Below are positions 16,264 through 23,471 of a stretch of DNA of 64,000 bases, one piece after another. How positions within the stretch are numbered: the stretch's first letter is position 1; every line of letters starts with the position of its first letter. Under the pieces are notes generated by a model. The model was given only the letters and a program-made list of their open reading frames with translations. It searched no databases and was not told where the DNA came from. A program made the position numbers and the translations under genes. This stretch comes from Isoptericola sp044389085 (lineage in GTDB: Bacteria; Actinomycetota; Actinomycetes; Actinomycetales; Cellulomonadaceae), in NCBI RefSeq assembly GCF_044389085.1, contig NZ_JBIRXP010000002.1:124001-188000 (forward strand), read 5' to 3'.

Positions 16264-17577
16264 ATGCGGCGCAGGCAGGTTCGCCTGACGGTGGGGGTGC
16301 TGGCACTGTCGACGGTGGTGGCGGCCTGCAGCTCGACGGCGGTGCCGGCCGACCAACCGGCGCGCTCCTCGGGCCCGCCGGTCGAGGGCCTCACCGCGTG
16401 GTCGCTGTCCGGCGGCAGCGACATCGTGCTGGAGCGGTCCTTCGAGAGCTGGAACCGTGACCACCCCGACCGCCCGTTCGACGTGGGCTGGCTGGAGAAC
16501 GACGTCTACAAGGACGAGATCCGGGCCGCGATCGACGCGGGCGAGGCGCCGACGCTCATCTACGGCTGGGCCGGCAGCGACCTCGCCGGCTACGTGGCCG
16601 ACGGGGACGTGCTCGACCTCACGGGCCGGGTCCAGCCCGTCCTGGACAAGGCGCTCCCCGCCGTCGCGAAGAACGGCACCGTGGACGGCAGCACATACGC
16701 CGTCCCCGCCAACCAGACCCAGCCGGTGCTCCTCTATCACCACGTGGACGTGCTGCGAGAGGCCGGCGTCGAGCCGCCGGAGACGTTCGACGACCTCCTC
16801 GACGCCGTGCGCGTGCTGCGCGAGGCGGGGGTGCGGCCGATCGCCCTCGCGGGCGGCAGCCGCTGGCCCGAGCTCATGTACCTGCAGTACCTCACCGACC
16901 GGATCGGGGGACCCGAGGTCTTCCAGCGCGTCGTCGCGGGCGAGCCGGACGCCTGGTCGGACCCGGCCGTCGTCGAGGCGCTCCACAAGATCCGTGCGCT
17001 CGTCGACGCCGGGGCGTTCGGCGACGACTTCACCGAGGTCACCGCGGACTCCAGCGGGGACGTGGGGATGCTGGCGTCCGGGAGCGCGGCCTTCCTGCTG
17101 CAGGGCGCGTGGATCTACCCCGACATCGTCACCACCATGCCCGAGCTCGTCGCGGACGGAGGCATCGGCTTCGGCTCCTTCCCGACCGTGGACGGCGGCG
17201 TGGGAGACCCGGAGAACGTCGTCGGCAACCCCGCGAACTTCTGGTCCGTGTCCGCCGCGGCATCTCCCGCCGACCAGCAGGCGGCCATCGACTTCCTCAA
17301 CTCCGAGGTCTACTCCGAGCGGTCCGTCGACACCTTCCTCACGGTCCGCACGGTGCCACCCGTGCGCGGCATCGACGGGCGTCTGGCGAGCGGAGACAGC
17401 GCGGAGTACCTGCGCGCGGTGTACGAGATGGTCGACTCCGCCCCGCACTTCCAGCTCTCCTGGGACCAGGCCATCCCGCCGGACCAGGCGGCCGCGCTGC
17501 TCGACCACCTCCATCAGGTGTTCACCGGCGAGCTCGAGCCCGAGGGCTTCGTCGCCGCCATGAACGACACCCTCTGA
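16264..17577 (+). CDS. Sugar ABC transporter substrate-binding lipoprotein (orphan)
   Basis: A 437-residue extracytoplasmic lipoprotein of the family 1 solute-binding type. The lipobox is STVVAAC with Cys22. Sugar-binding signatures include GEAPTLIYGWAGSDLAGYV and TYAVPANQTQPVLLYHHVDVL (the family usually has Y-N near here). I chose the ATG at 16264 because GGAGGG lies 5 nt upstream; an ATG at 16252 is in frame but contains that site. No permease or ATPase gene is adjacent, so it must share components encoded elsewhere. Its 3' end abuts a truncated histidine phosphatase gene. Confidence 0.82.
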   Translation: MRRRQVRLTVGVLALSTVVAACSSTAVPADQPARSSGPPVEGLTAWSLSGGSDIVLERSFESWNRDHPDRPFDVGWLENDVYKDEIRAAIDAGEAPTLIYGWAGSDLAGYVADGDVLDLTGRVQPVLDKALPAVAKNGTVDGSTYAVPANQTQPVLLYHHVDVLREAGVEPPETFDDLLDAVRVLREAGVRPIALAGGSRWPELMYLQYLTDRIGGPEVFQRVVAGEPDAWSDPAVVEALHKIRALVDAGAFGDDFTEVTADSSGDVGMLASGSAAFLLQGAWIYPDIVTTMPELVADGGIGFGSFPTVDGGVGDPENVVGNPANFWSVSAAASPADQQAAIDFLNSEVYSERSVDTFLTVRTVPPVRGIDGRLASGDSAEYLRAVYEMVDSAPHFQLSWDQAIPPDQAAALLDHLHQVFTGELEPEGFVAAMNDTL

Positions 17578-17727
17578 GGCGCGCTCGTCGCTCGAGACGG
17601 CCCGCGTGCCGCGGGGGACCCGGAGCTCGCGGGCGGCGGCACGGCCGGCTGCGGAGAGCTGCCACGCGCTCGTGGGAGCGTCGTCCCGGACCGCGGGTGC
17701 CGCATGTCGTACCAGGGTGATCCGCAC
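17575..17727 (-). pseudogene. Truncated histidine phosphatase (phosphoglycerate mutase family), N-terminal fragment
   Basis: Reading from the GTG at 17727, the first 50 or so residues are a clear histidine phosphatase start: MRITLVRHAAP with the phospho-acceptor His in the RH motif, then LSAAGRAAARELRV and AVSSDERA. Family members continue with a helix such as xxETA and over 100 more residues. Here similarity stops at the 3' end of the sugar-binding lipoprotein gene on the other strand. The start is 6 nt after the GPP34 stop, so it was probably the second gene of that operon before truncation. Confidence 0.65.
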
Positions 17728-17733
17728 GCCGTG

Positions 17734-18429
17734 TCAGCCGGACGTGGCTGTCGCGGAGGTCGTCACGGCGACCATGACGGCCGTCATGACCGCAGCCTGC
17801 ATCTCGTCCACGGCCTTCTTGACGGCGGCGCTCGCCCAGCTCCCCGCGGCGAGGTCCTTCGCGCGGGCCTCCGCCTGCCGCCGGTGCTCGGGGGCGACGA
17901 TGCCGCGCACGAGCGGCGTCCCGCTCGCGATGGCGAGGAGGGCCGCGGTACGGGCGTCGGGGTCGCGGACGCCCAGCAGCACCTCGTGGCACGTCGCGCG
18001 CAGCCACGTCTCGTGGGTGGCGTCGGCGGCGGGCCACGACGTCGTCGGGAAGATCCAGAGCACCGTCCCGTCCTCGCGCCGCAGGATCCCGCGCGCCGCG
18101 AGCCCGGCCAGCAGGTGGTCCCGCAGGCCCTTGGCCAGCGGCGCCACCAGGCTCTTCGGCGCGCGAGCCCGGGCGCGCACGGACGCCAGCGCGTGGTCGA
18201 GCGCGGGGTGCCCCGTCGGGGACGGGTCCCGCACGACGACCCTGCCGGCCCCCACCGGCCGGCCGTCCAGGTCCGTGGCCGCCGACGACGTGACGTCCAC
18301 CCGGCCGGTCAGGGCGAGCTCGACGAGCAGCGCCCCCGCCAGCCGGTAGTCGAGCTGGGTCCGCTCGAGGGACGGGCGCCCGGTCCTGTCGTCGTACGCG
18401 AGCAGCAGCAGGTCCTCGGCGATGATCAC
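17734..18429 (-). CDS. GPP34 (Golgi phosphoprotein 3-like) family protein
   Basis: A 231-residue protein beginning AEDLLLLAYDDRTGRP, the hallmark of the bacterial GPP34 family related to eukaryotic GOLPH3. It is mostly helical, with the conserved basic patch PKSLVAPLAKGLRDHLLAGLAARGIL and the later HRRQAEARAKDLAAG helix. Eukaryotic relatives bind phosphatidylinositol-4-phosphate; the bacterial role is not established, though membrane association is plausible. GTG start with AGGA 7 nt upstream. Followed 6 nt later by the remnant histidine phosphatase. Confidence 0.85.
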   Translation of the reverse strand: MIIAEDLLLLAYDDRTGRPSLERTQLDYRLAGALLVELALTGRVDVTSSAATDLDGRPVGAGRVVVRDPSPTGHPALDHALASVRARARAPKSLVAPLAKGLRDHLLAGLAARGILRREDGTVLWIFPTTSWPAADATHETWLRATCHEVLLGVRDPDARTAALLAIASGTPLVRGIVAPEHRRQAEARAKDLAAGSWASAAVKKAVDEMQAAVMTAVMVAVTTSATATSG

Positions 18430-18467
18430 TCGTCGATCCTGGCGGACCCACGGCCTAGGGTCCAGGG

Positions 18468-19154
18468 ATGGCCGACGACCTCGCCCGTGTGGGCGCGCGC
18501 TGGGACGACGATCCGAGCGCGGGGGAATGGATCCTGCCGTTGCTGGGGGAGTTCGGCCCGACGCTCGGCCATGCCGTCCCGCAGGCGTACGCCGCCTACG
18601 CCGTCGTGCCCCTGCCCCGGGACGCTGAGGGCGACCTGGACCTGGACGCGGTCCCGGCGCGCCTCGACGCGTTGCTCGAGGTGCTCGACCCGTGGACGGG
18701 GGAGTCGCCGCTGCGCGGCACGCTGTGGGAGGGCTGGCCGAACCTTTACGCGCCGGGCGGCGGTGTGGCGTCGTCAGGGGTCGCCGTCATGCTCGCCTGG
18801 GACCCGGACGAGCCGGAGCCCTCCGCGCAGGAGCTCGCCGAGGCGCGGCGGGAGGCGGAGCAGGAGCTGCTCGACCGGCTCGTCGCCAGGCCGCTCGCCG
18901 ACAGGCTTCGCCTGCCCCACAGGGAGTACCACGTCTGGACGGGGACCTCCCGGACGGTCACCGGGCTCCTCGACGCGGTCGAGCTGCCCTCCCACGTCTG
19001 GCCGGAGCACCGGCGGTGGTTCCTCGGGCTCCCGATCTACACCGCGGAGGTGGCGCTCGGCGGCCCCGCGGACCTGGTCGGCGCCGTCCTGGCCGACGCA
19101 CGGCTGGAGGCGCGGGCGGCCACGCCGTCGACCGTCCTCGACATCGACGACTGA
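18468..19154 (+). CDS. Hypothetical cytosolic protein
   Basis: A 228-residue acidic protein with no signal peptide or membrane segment. It contains runs such as GEFGPTLGHAVPQAYAAYAV, the Trp/Pro-rich LWEGWPNLYAPGGG and a basic LPHREYHVWTGTSRTV stretch. I do not recognise the family. The start at 18468 is supported by TAGGGT at 18456-18461, 6 nt before the ATG, with no ribosome site, implying a leaderless transcript. Divergent from the GPP34 gene, with only 38 nt between the starts. Confidence 0.6.
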   Translation: MADDLARVGARWDDDPSAGEWILPLLGEFGPTLGHAVPQAYAAYAVVPLPRDAEGDLDLDAVPARLDALLEVLDPWTGESPLRGTLWEGWPNLYAPGGGVASSGVAVMLAWDPDEPEPSAQELAEARREAEQELLDRLVARPLADRLRLPHREYHVWTGTSRTVTGLLDAVELPSHVWPEHRRWFLGLPIYTAEVALGGPADLVGAVLADARLEARAATPSTVLDIDD

Positions 19155-19172
19155 CGCCGGCAGGCCACGTTC

Positions 19173-19242
19173 AGCGCGGCAGTTCGGATTCGGCGCGGCA
19201 GTTCAAACTGCCGCGCCGAGCCCAAACTGCCGCGCCGAGCGC
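19173..19242. repeat. 19-bp repeat family (GCGCGGCAGTTC), two direct and two inverted units
   Basis: GCGCGGCAGTTC occurs at 19174 and 19193, and its reverse form AAACTGCCGCGCC begins at 19205 and again 19 bp later. The middle pair forms an uninterrupted inverted repeat, CGGCGCGGCAGTT / AACTGCCGCGCCG, at 19191-19218. It occupies the gap between two convergent genes and could act as a bidirectional terminator. Confidence 0.8.
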
Positions 19243-19244
19243 CG

Positions 19245-19964
19245 TCAGGGCGTGACGGCGGGTGTCGTCGTCCCCGCCTCGGCCTGCTCGCGCCGGTGCA
19301 CGCGCCACCACACGAAGAAGCCGGTCAGCGTGAACACGCCGTAGAACACGTACATGAGCGCCGTGGCGTAGTACCCGGCGGACCAGAGCAGGGGCACGCC
19401 CACGACGTCGACGGCCACCCAGACCAGCCAGAACTCGACCCAGCCCTTGGCCATGCCGTACGTGGCGACGAGGGAGCCCATGAAGATCCAGGCGTCCGAC
19501 CACACGGGCTCGTACGAACCGAGGGCGCGGAACAGCGGCGTGAGGACCAGGGTGCCGGCGACCATGACGACGACGATCCCCACCCGTGCCCGCCAGGAGG
19601 CCCAGTGCGGGTGCACCGCGGCGCCGCCGTCGGCGGGGATCTTGCCGTCGGCGCGCACCTCGAGGTCGGCGCGCTGCGTGCGGCGCCACTGCACCCAGCC
19701 GTAGATCGAGACGATGAGGAACATCACCTGACGGCCGGCCTGGCCGAGCATGTCGGCGCGGCTGGAGTCGCCGAACCACGAGCCCATGAAGACGGTGAAC
19801 AGGACGAGGTTGCCGACGATGCCGACGGGCCACGCCCACACCTTGCGGCGCATGCCTCCGAGTGCGGAGGCGAGGCCGAACAGGTTGCCCACGATCTCGC
19901 GCCACGACATGTGCTGGTCGCCGATGGTCAGCGTGGCGTTGAAGAACGCGTCGATCGCGTCCAT
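19245..19964 (-). CDS. ribM: PnuC-family riboflavin transporter (RibM/PnuX type)
   Basis: A 239-residue membrane protein with about seven helices and the PnuC layout: GNLFGLASALGGMRRKVWAWPVGIVGN near the start, GWVQWRRT mid-protein and a TYGMAKGWVEFWLVW/DVVGVPLLW end. PnuC relatives import B-vitamin derivatives. Because the mRNA leader carries a clear FMN riboswitch, this one is most likely the riboflavin importer RibM rather than a nicotinamide riboside carrier. A central charged loop (about residues 97-122) is longer than usual. GGGAGAG precedes the ATG. Confidence 0.88.
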   Translation of the reverse strand: MDAIDAFFNATLTIGDQHMSWREIVGNLFGLASALGGMRRKVWAWPVGIVGNLVLFTVFMGSWFGDSSRADMLGQAGRQVMFLIVSIYGWVQWRRTQRADLEVRADGKIPADGGAAVHPHWASWRARVGIVVVMVAGTLVLTPLFRALGSYEPVWSDAWIFMGSLVATYGMAKGWVEFWLVWVAVDVVGVPLLWSAGYYATALMYVFYGVFTLTGFFVWWRVHRREQAEAGTTTPAVTP

Positions 19965-20093
19965 CGTTCACTCTCCCGGTCCGAGGTGCGGCGTCCGGGG
20001 GTGAAGGGTCGGCGCTCGCCGAGCACGGCCCGGAGGGCCGTCGCCGACGACACGACGCCCGGCGGCACCCACCCTGACGGGCGTGTGCCGCAC

Positions 20094-20230
20094 GTGCTTC
20101 CTCCCATCCGGACTTTGACCGTCGGCCCTGGAGTTCCACCAGGTCAACCGGTCTCGCTCGGCTTCTGACGAGGAGACCGGGTCGCGGGCTGTCACCGCCG
20201 GCTCGGAATTTCACCGACCCCGGAGCACGT
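20094..20230 (-). promoter_or_regulatory. FMN riboswitch (RFN element) controlling ribM
   Basis: Read on the minus strand, the leader contains the RFN core: GGGGTCGGTGAAATTCCGA, GGCGGTGACAGCCCGCGA, then TTGACCTGGTGGAACTCCAG, GGCCGACGGTCAAAGTCCGG and ATGGGAGGAAGCACG. The outer GTGC/GCAC stem closes the aptamer. About 130 nt separate it from the ribM ATG. GC-rich hairpins in that interval (for example ACGGCCC/GGGCCGT) may form the expression platform. It should switch ribM off when FMN is abundant. Confidence 0.95.
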
Positions 20231-20334
20231 ACGTGCGTGTCTTGCCACCGCCGGAGGTCCCGGCGGCGTCCTGCACAACTCAGGATGCCACAGCGGCATT
20301 CCCGTGCACCGGGTCGTCCCGTCCGCGTCGGCCG

Positions 20335-21150
20335 TCAGGCCAGCGCGTCGCGGACGGCGCGCGCGACGTCGTCCGGCCCGGCCCCGGGCTCCAGCACGGT
20401 GACGACGACGCGCCTGCCGTCGCCTCCCGTCGCCAGGGTGCGCGGCTCGCCGGCCACGTCGGCGGTGCCCGGGTCGCCCGCGGCGGCGGACGACGGCGCT
20501 GCGGGCTCGTCGTCGTGCGTGAACGGGGCGACGGCGGCGTGCCGGAGGTCGGCGAACGCCTCCTCGAGCTCCGGCCGCAGGTCGAGGTGGGGGTTGCGCA
20601 GCCAGCGACGCAGGATCGCGTTGTGCACGGCGACGACGGACGCCGCGAACGCGATCGACATCGTCGTGGTGGAGCGGTCGGGCGACAGGGTGTCGCGCAG
20701 GTACGCCGTGAACGCGCGCTCGTACCGGTGGGTGGTGACCAGCTCGCGGTCGCGCAGCGCGGGCACCTGCTGCAGCAGCTGGTGGCGTGCGATCGACGTC
20801 TCGCGCTGTCCCACGTGGTGGTCGAAGACCAGACGCGCCGCGCGGCAGACCTCGAGGTACGGGTCGGTGGTCGGGTCCCAGGCCCGCTCGGGCGCGCGGC
20901 CGGACTCCTCGCTCGCGCGCGCCTCGGGGCGGGTCTCCGCGAGCATCACCACCACCTCCTCGAGGAGCAGCTCGTGGTCCGCGAAGACCACGTCCTCCTT
21001 GGAGCGGAAGCGGCGGAAGAAGGTCGCACGGCTGACGCGCGCGGCGTCGGCGATCTCCTCGACGGTGGTCTGCTCGTAGCCCTGCCGGGAGAAGAGGTCG
21101 ATCGCGGCGTCGACGGCCTGGGCGTGGGTGTGCGTCCGGACGGCGGTCAT
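20335..21150 (-). CDS. TetR-family transcriptional regulator
   Basis: A 271-residue regulator with the TetR helix-turn-helix at residues about 12-58 (DLFSRQGYEQTTVEEIADAARVSRATFFRRFRSKED). A ligand-binding helical domain runs to about 215, and an Ala/Asp/Pro-rich tail of about 55 residues forms an unusual C-terminal extension. The ATG at 21150 is chosen because the similarity begins there and TAGCCT (minus strand, 21158-21163) lies 7 nt upstream, suggesting a leaderless start. The target is unknown; the divergent nitroreductase gene at 21485 is a possible one. Confidence 0.85.
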   Translation of the reverse strand: MTAVRTHTHAQAVDAAIDLFSRQGYEQTTVEEIADAARVSRATFFRRFRSKEDVVFADHELLLEEVVVMLAETRPEARASEESGRAPERAWDPTTDPYLEVCRAARLVFDHHVGQRETSIARHQLLQQVPALRDRELVTTHRYERAFTAYLRDTLSPDRSTTTMSIAFAASVVAVHNAILRRWLRNPHLDLRPELEEAFADLRHAAVAPFTHDDEPAAPSSAAAGDPGTADVAGEPRTLATGGDGRRVVVTVLEPGAGPDDVARAVRDALA

Positions 21151-21160
21151 GCCACGGAGG

Positions 21161-21412
21161 CTACTCCGAGCGGCGGCCACGACGTCGGCCGGTGTCGCCC
21201 CCCGGTGTCGCACGACGCGGCTCGTCGAAGCCCGCGTCGGCGGGACGGCGCGCCCGCTGCAGGTACCGGATCTCGCGCACCGCGACCCCGGCGGCCAGGA
21301 AGAACGGGATCCACGCCCAGACCCTGCCGCGCAGCACGACCCACAGCATCGCGAGCGCGACGACGCACGCCCCCACGACCGTCCACACGCTCGCCCACCG
21401 CACCTTGCGCAC
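21161..21412 (-). CDS. Small two-helix membrane protein
   Basis: An 83-residue protein with two hydrophobic segments at about residues 8-28 and 31-48 and a basic, Gly-rich C-terminal tail. The GTG at 21412 has TAGCCT 6 nt upstream and no ribosome site. It lies directly ahead of the TetR gene on the same strand, with 10 nt between stop and start. I do not recognise the family. Confidence 0.5.
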   Translation of the reverse strand: MRKVRWASVWTVVGACVVALAMLWVVLRGRVWAWIPFFLAAGVAVREIRYLQRARRPADAGFDEPRRATPGGDTGRRRGRRSE

Positions 21413-21484
21413 GGGCCGAGGCTACCCGTGCGGCCCCGCGCGGTCGCCGCCACGCACCGTCCGGGCGTGGGTAAGGTGGCGGGC

Positions 21485-22141
21485 GTGACTTCCGGGACCA
21501 CCACCGCGCCTGAGACCGCGACCACCACGACCGCGAGCGTCCCCGTCGTGGACGTCTACGTCGACCCGCTGTGCCCGTTCGCCTGGATCACGTCGCGCTG
21601 GGCGCTCGAGGTCGCGCAGCACCGGGACGTGCAGCTCACGTTCCGGCTGATGAGCCTCTACCTGCTCAACAAGGACCGCGACATCCCGGCCGACTACCGG
21701 GCGAAGATCGAGGCCTCGCGCGGCATCGGCCGCGTCGCCGCCGCGGTGCAGACCGAGCACGGCCCGGAGGCGTTCAGCGCCTTCTACACGGCCGCCGGCA
21801 CCCGCATCCACCCGGGCGGCCGCGGCGACGACCTCGACGCGGTCGCCGTGGAGGCGCTGGCGGAGGCGGGCCTGCCCGCGTCCCTGGCCGACGCCGCGAC
21901 GTCCGACGCCTACGACGCCGCCCTCGCCGCCTCGCACGAGGCCGGGATGAAGCCGGTGGGCGAGGACGTCGGCACGCCGACGATCCACGTCGACGGCGTG
22001 GCGTTCTTCGGTCCGGTCCTCACGCGCATCCCGCGCGGCGAGGACGCCGTGCGGATCTTCGACGGCGCCGTCGCGCTCGCGTCGTTCCCGGACTTCTTCG
22101 AGCTCAAGCGGTCGCGCACCAGCGACCCGTCCTTCGACTGA
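21485..22141 (+). CDS. DsbA-family, mycothiol-dependent nitroreductase Rv2466c-like protein
   Basis: A 218-residue thioredoxin-fold protein. The start DVYVDPLCPFAWITSRWALEVA, VMSLYLLN-like region, SDAYDAALAASHEAGM and GEDVGTPTIHVDGVAFFGPVL match Mycobacterium tuberculosis Rv2466c almost block by block. Rv2466c is an oxidative-stress nitroreductase using mycothiol with a CPWC active site. Here the motif is Cys30-Pro-Phe-Ala, so the resolving Cys is lost and a monothiol mechanism would be needed. GTG start with TAAGGT 7 nt before it, which also resembles a ribosome site. Confidence 0.85.
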   Translation: MTSGTTTAPETATTTTASVPVVDVYVDPLCPFAWITSRWALEVAQHRDVQLTFRLMSLYLLNKDRDIPADYRAKIEASRGIGRVAAAVQTEHGPEAFSAFYTAAGTRIHPGGRGDDLDAVAVEALAEAGLPASLADAATSDAYDAALAASHEAGMKPVGEDVGTPTIHVDGVAFFGPVLTRIPRGEDAVRIFDGAVALASFPDFFELKRSRTSDPSFD

Positions 22142-22217
22142 CCCTCCTGCCGCCGACCGTCCGGGACCCCCGGCTCGTCCGCGGTCCGCTGCCCCGCCCC
22201 ACCCGAGAGGTGCACCC

Positions 22218-23141
22218 ATGACCCTCGACCTGCGTGTCTTCACCGAGCCCCAGCAGGGTGCGTCCTACGACGACCTGCTCGCCGTCGCGAAGGCGACCGA
22301 GGACCTCGGCTTCAGCGCGTTCTTCCGCTCCGACCACTACCTGACGATGGGCGGCGACGGGCTCCCCGGGCCCACCGACGCCTGGACGACGCTGGCCGGC
22401 CTGGCCCGCGACACGTCCACCGTGCGGCTGGGCACCCTCGTCACGTCGGCCACGTTCCGACACCCGGGCGTGCTCGCCATCCAGGTGGCGCAGGTGGACC
22501 AGATGTCCGGCGGCCGCGTGGAGATCGGGCTGGGCGCCGGCTGGTTCGCCCGCGAGCACGAGGCCTACGGCATCCCGTTCCCGGCCAAGCGGTTCGGGCT
22601 CCTGGAGGAGCAGCTGGAGATCCTCACGGGCCTGTGGGGCACCCCGGTGGGCGGGTCGTACTCCTTCGAGGGAGAGCACTACACGCTCGTCGACTCCCCG
22701 GCGCTGCCCAAGCCGGCGCAGGACCGCATCCCCGTCATCGTGGGCGGCGGCGGCCCGAAGCGCACGCCGGCGCTGGCCGCCCGGTTCGGCGACGAGTACA
22801 ACCAGGCGTTCCCCGAGCTGGACACGGTCGCGCCGCGCATCGGCGTCATCAACGAGGCCCTCGCCGAGGCGGGCCGCACGCCCGACTCGATCGTGCAGTC
22901 CGTCGCGCTGGTGCTCGCCGTCGGCAAGGACGAGGCGCAGTTCGCCGAGCGTGCCGCCGCGATCGGCCGCGAGCCCGCCGAGCTGCGCGAGCACGGCGTC
23001 GCCGGCACGGTCTCCGAGGCCGTCGACCTGCTCGGCTCCCTGCGCGACCAGGGCGTCCAGCGCGTCTACCTCCAGGTGCTCGACCTGCACGACCTCGACC
23101 ACCTGGACCTGGTGGCGCGCGAGGTGGCCACGCAGCTCTGA
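22218..23141 (+). CDS. LLM-class F420-dependent oxidoreductase
   Basis: A 307-residue luciferase-like TIM-barrel oxidoreductase. Typical segments are FRSDHYLTM (loop contacting the deazaflavin), VRLGTLVTSATFRHPGVLA, QMSGGRVEIGLGAGWFAREHEAYG and VGGGGPKRTPALAARFGDEYN. Actinobacterial members of this type generally use reduced F420. The substrate is unknown. It lies 76 nt after the Rv2466c-like gene and may form a redox-stress pair with it. A hairpin follows the stop codon. Confidence 0.85.
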   Translation: MTLDLRVFTEPQQGASYDDLLAVAKATEDLGFSAFFRSDHYLTMGGDGLPGPTDAWTTLAGLARDTSTVRLGTLVTSATFRHPGVLAIQVAQVDQMSGGRVEIGLGAGWFAREHEAYGIPFPAKRFGLLEEQLEILTGLWGTPVGGSYSFEGEHYTLVDSPALPKPAQDRIPVIVGGGGPKRTPALAARFGDEYNQAFPELDTVAPRIGVINEALAEAGRTPDSIVQSVALVLAVGKDEAQFAERAAAIGREPAELREHGVAGTVSEAVDLLGSLRDQGVQRVYLQVLDLHDLDHLDLVAREVATQL

Positions 23142-23220
23142 CCCCTCCGTCGGCACCCCGCAGGGCTGTGACCTGCGGCGACAGTTGGTCCGGCACACGG
23201 TCTCGACCCGTGGTCTCACC

Positions 23221-23251
23221 CGCCCGCCACCCGTGACACGGGCGGCGGGCG
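23221..23251 (+). terminator. GC-rich hairpin after the LLM oxidoreductase gene
   Basis: CGCCCGCC and GGCGGGCG enclose CCCGT-GAC-ACGGG, a near-continuous 13-bp stem 80 nt after the stop. It overlaps the -35 region of the next operon. Confidence 0.5.
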
Positions 23252-23261
23252 GGGCTAGATT
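23233..23261 (+). promoter_or_regulatory. Promoter of the glucan synthase operon
   Basis: GTGACA at 23233-23238 and TAGATT at 23256-23261 are separated by 17 nt, a good sigma-70-type pair. The predicted start near 23268 leaves a leader of about 200 nt before the GT2 start codon. Confidence 0.55.
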
Positions 23262-23274
23262 CGCGCACAGACGA

Positions 23275-23306
23275 CGAGGTGACCCGCTCCCGAGCGGGTC
23301 ACCTCG
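23275..23306 (+). other. 32-bp perfect inverted repeat in the 5' leader of the glucan synthase operon
   Basis: Arms CGAGGTGACCCGCTC and GAGCGGGTCACCTCG are perfect over 15 bp and would fold at the very 5' end of the transcript, or serve as an operator just downstream of the promoter. The rest of the leader (23307-23471) holds no obvious gene. Confidence 0.7.
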
Positions 23307-23471
23307 ACTCGTTCAGGGGGCAGGCACCACACGACGTCACGACGACGCACACGACGACGAGGTCGCACCCACCGGGCGGTCCCGGGGGACGGGCACGCCC
23401 CGTCCGCCGGCCACGTGCGCCCGGCCCCGCGACCACCCCCGAGGACCGCCGCCTGCGCCCGGAGGACCGTC

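Noticed and set aside
17578..17733. Fusion of the histidine phosphatase start with the long reverse frame to 16108
   Set aside because: Beyond about residue 50 the reverse frame is only the complement of the sugar-binding gene and has no phosphatase motifs, so the fragment is called a truncated gene.
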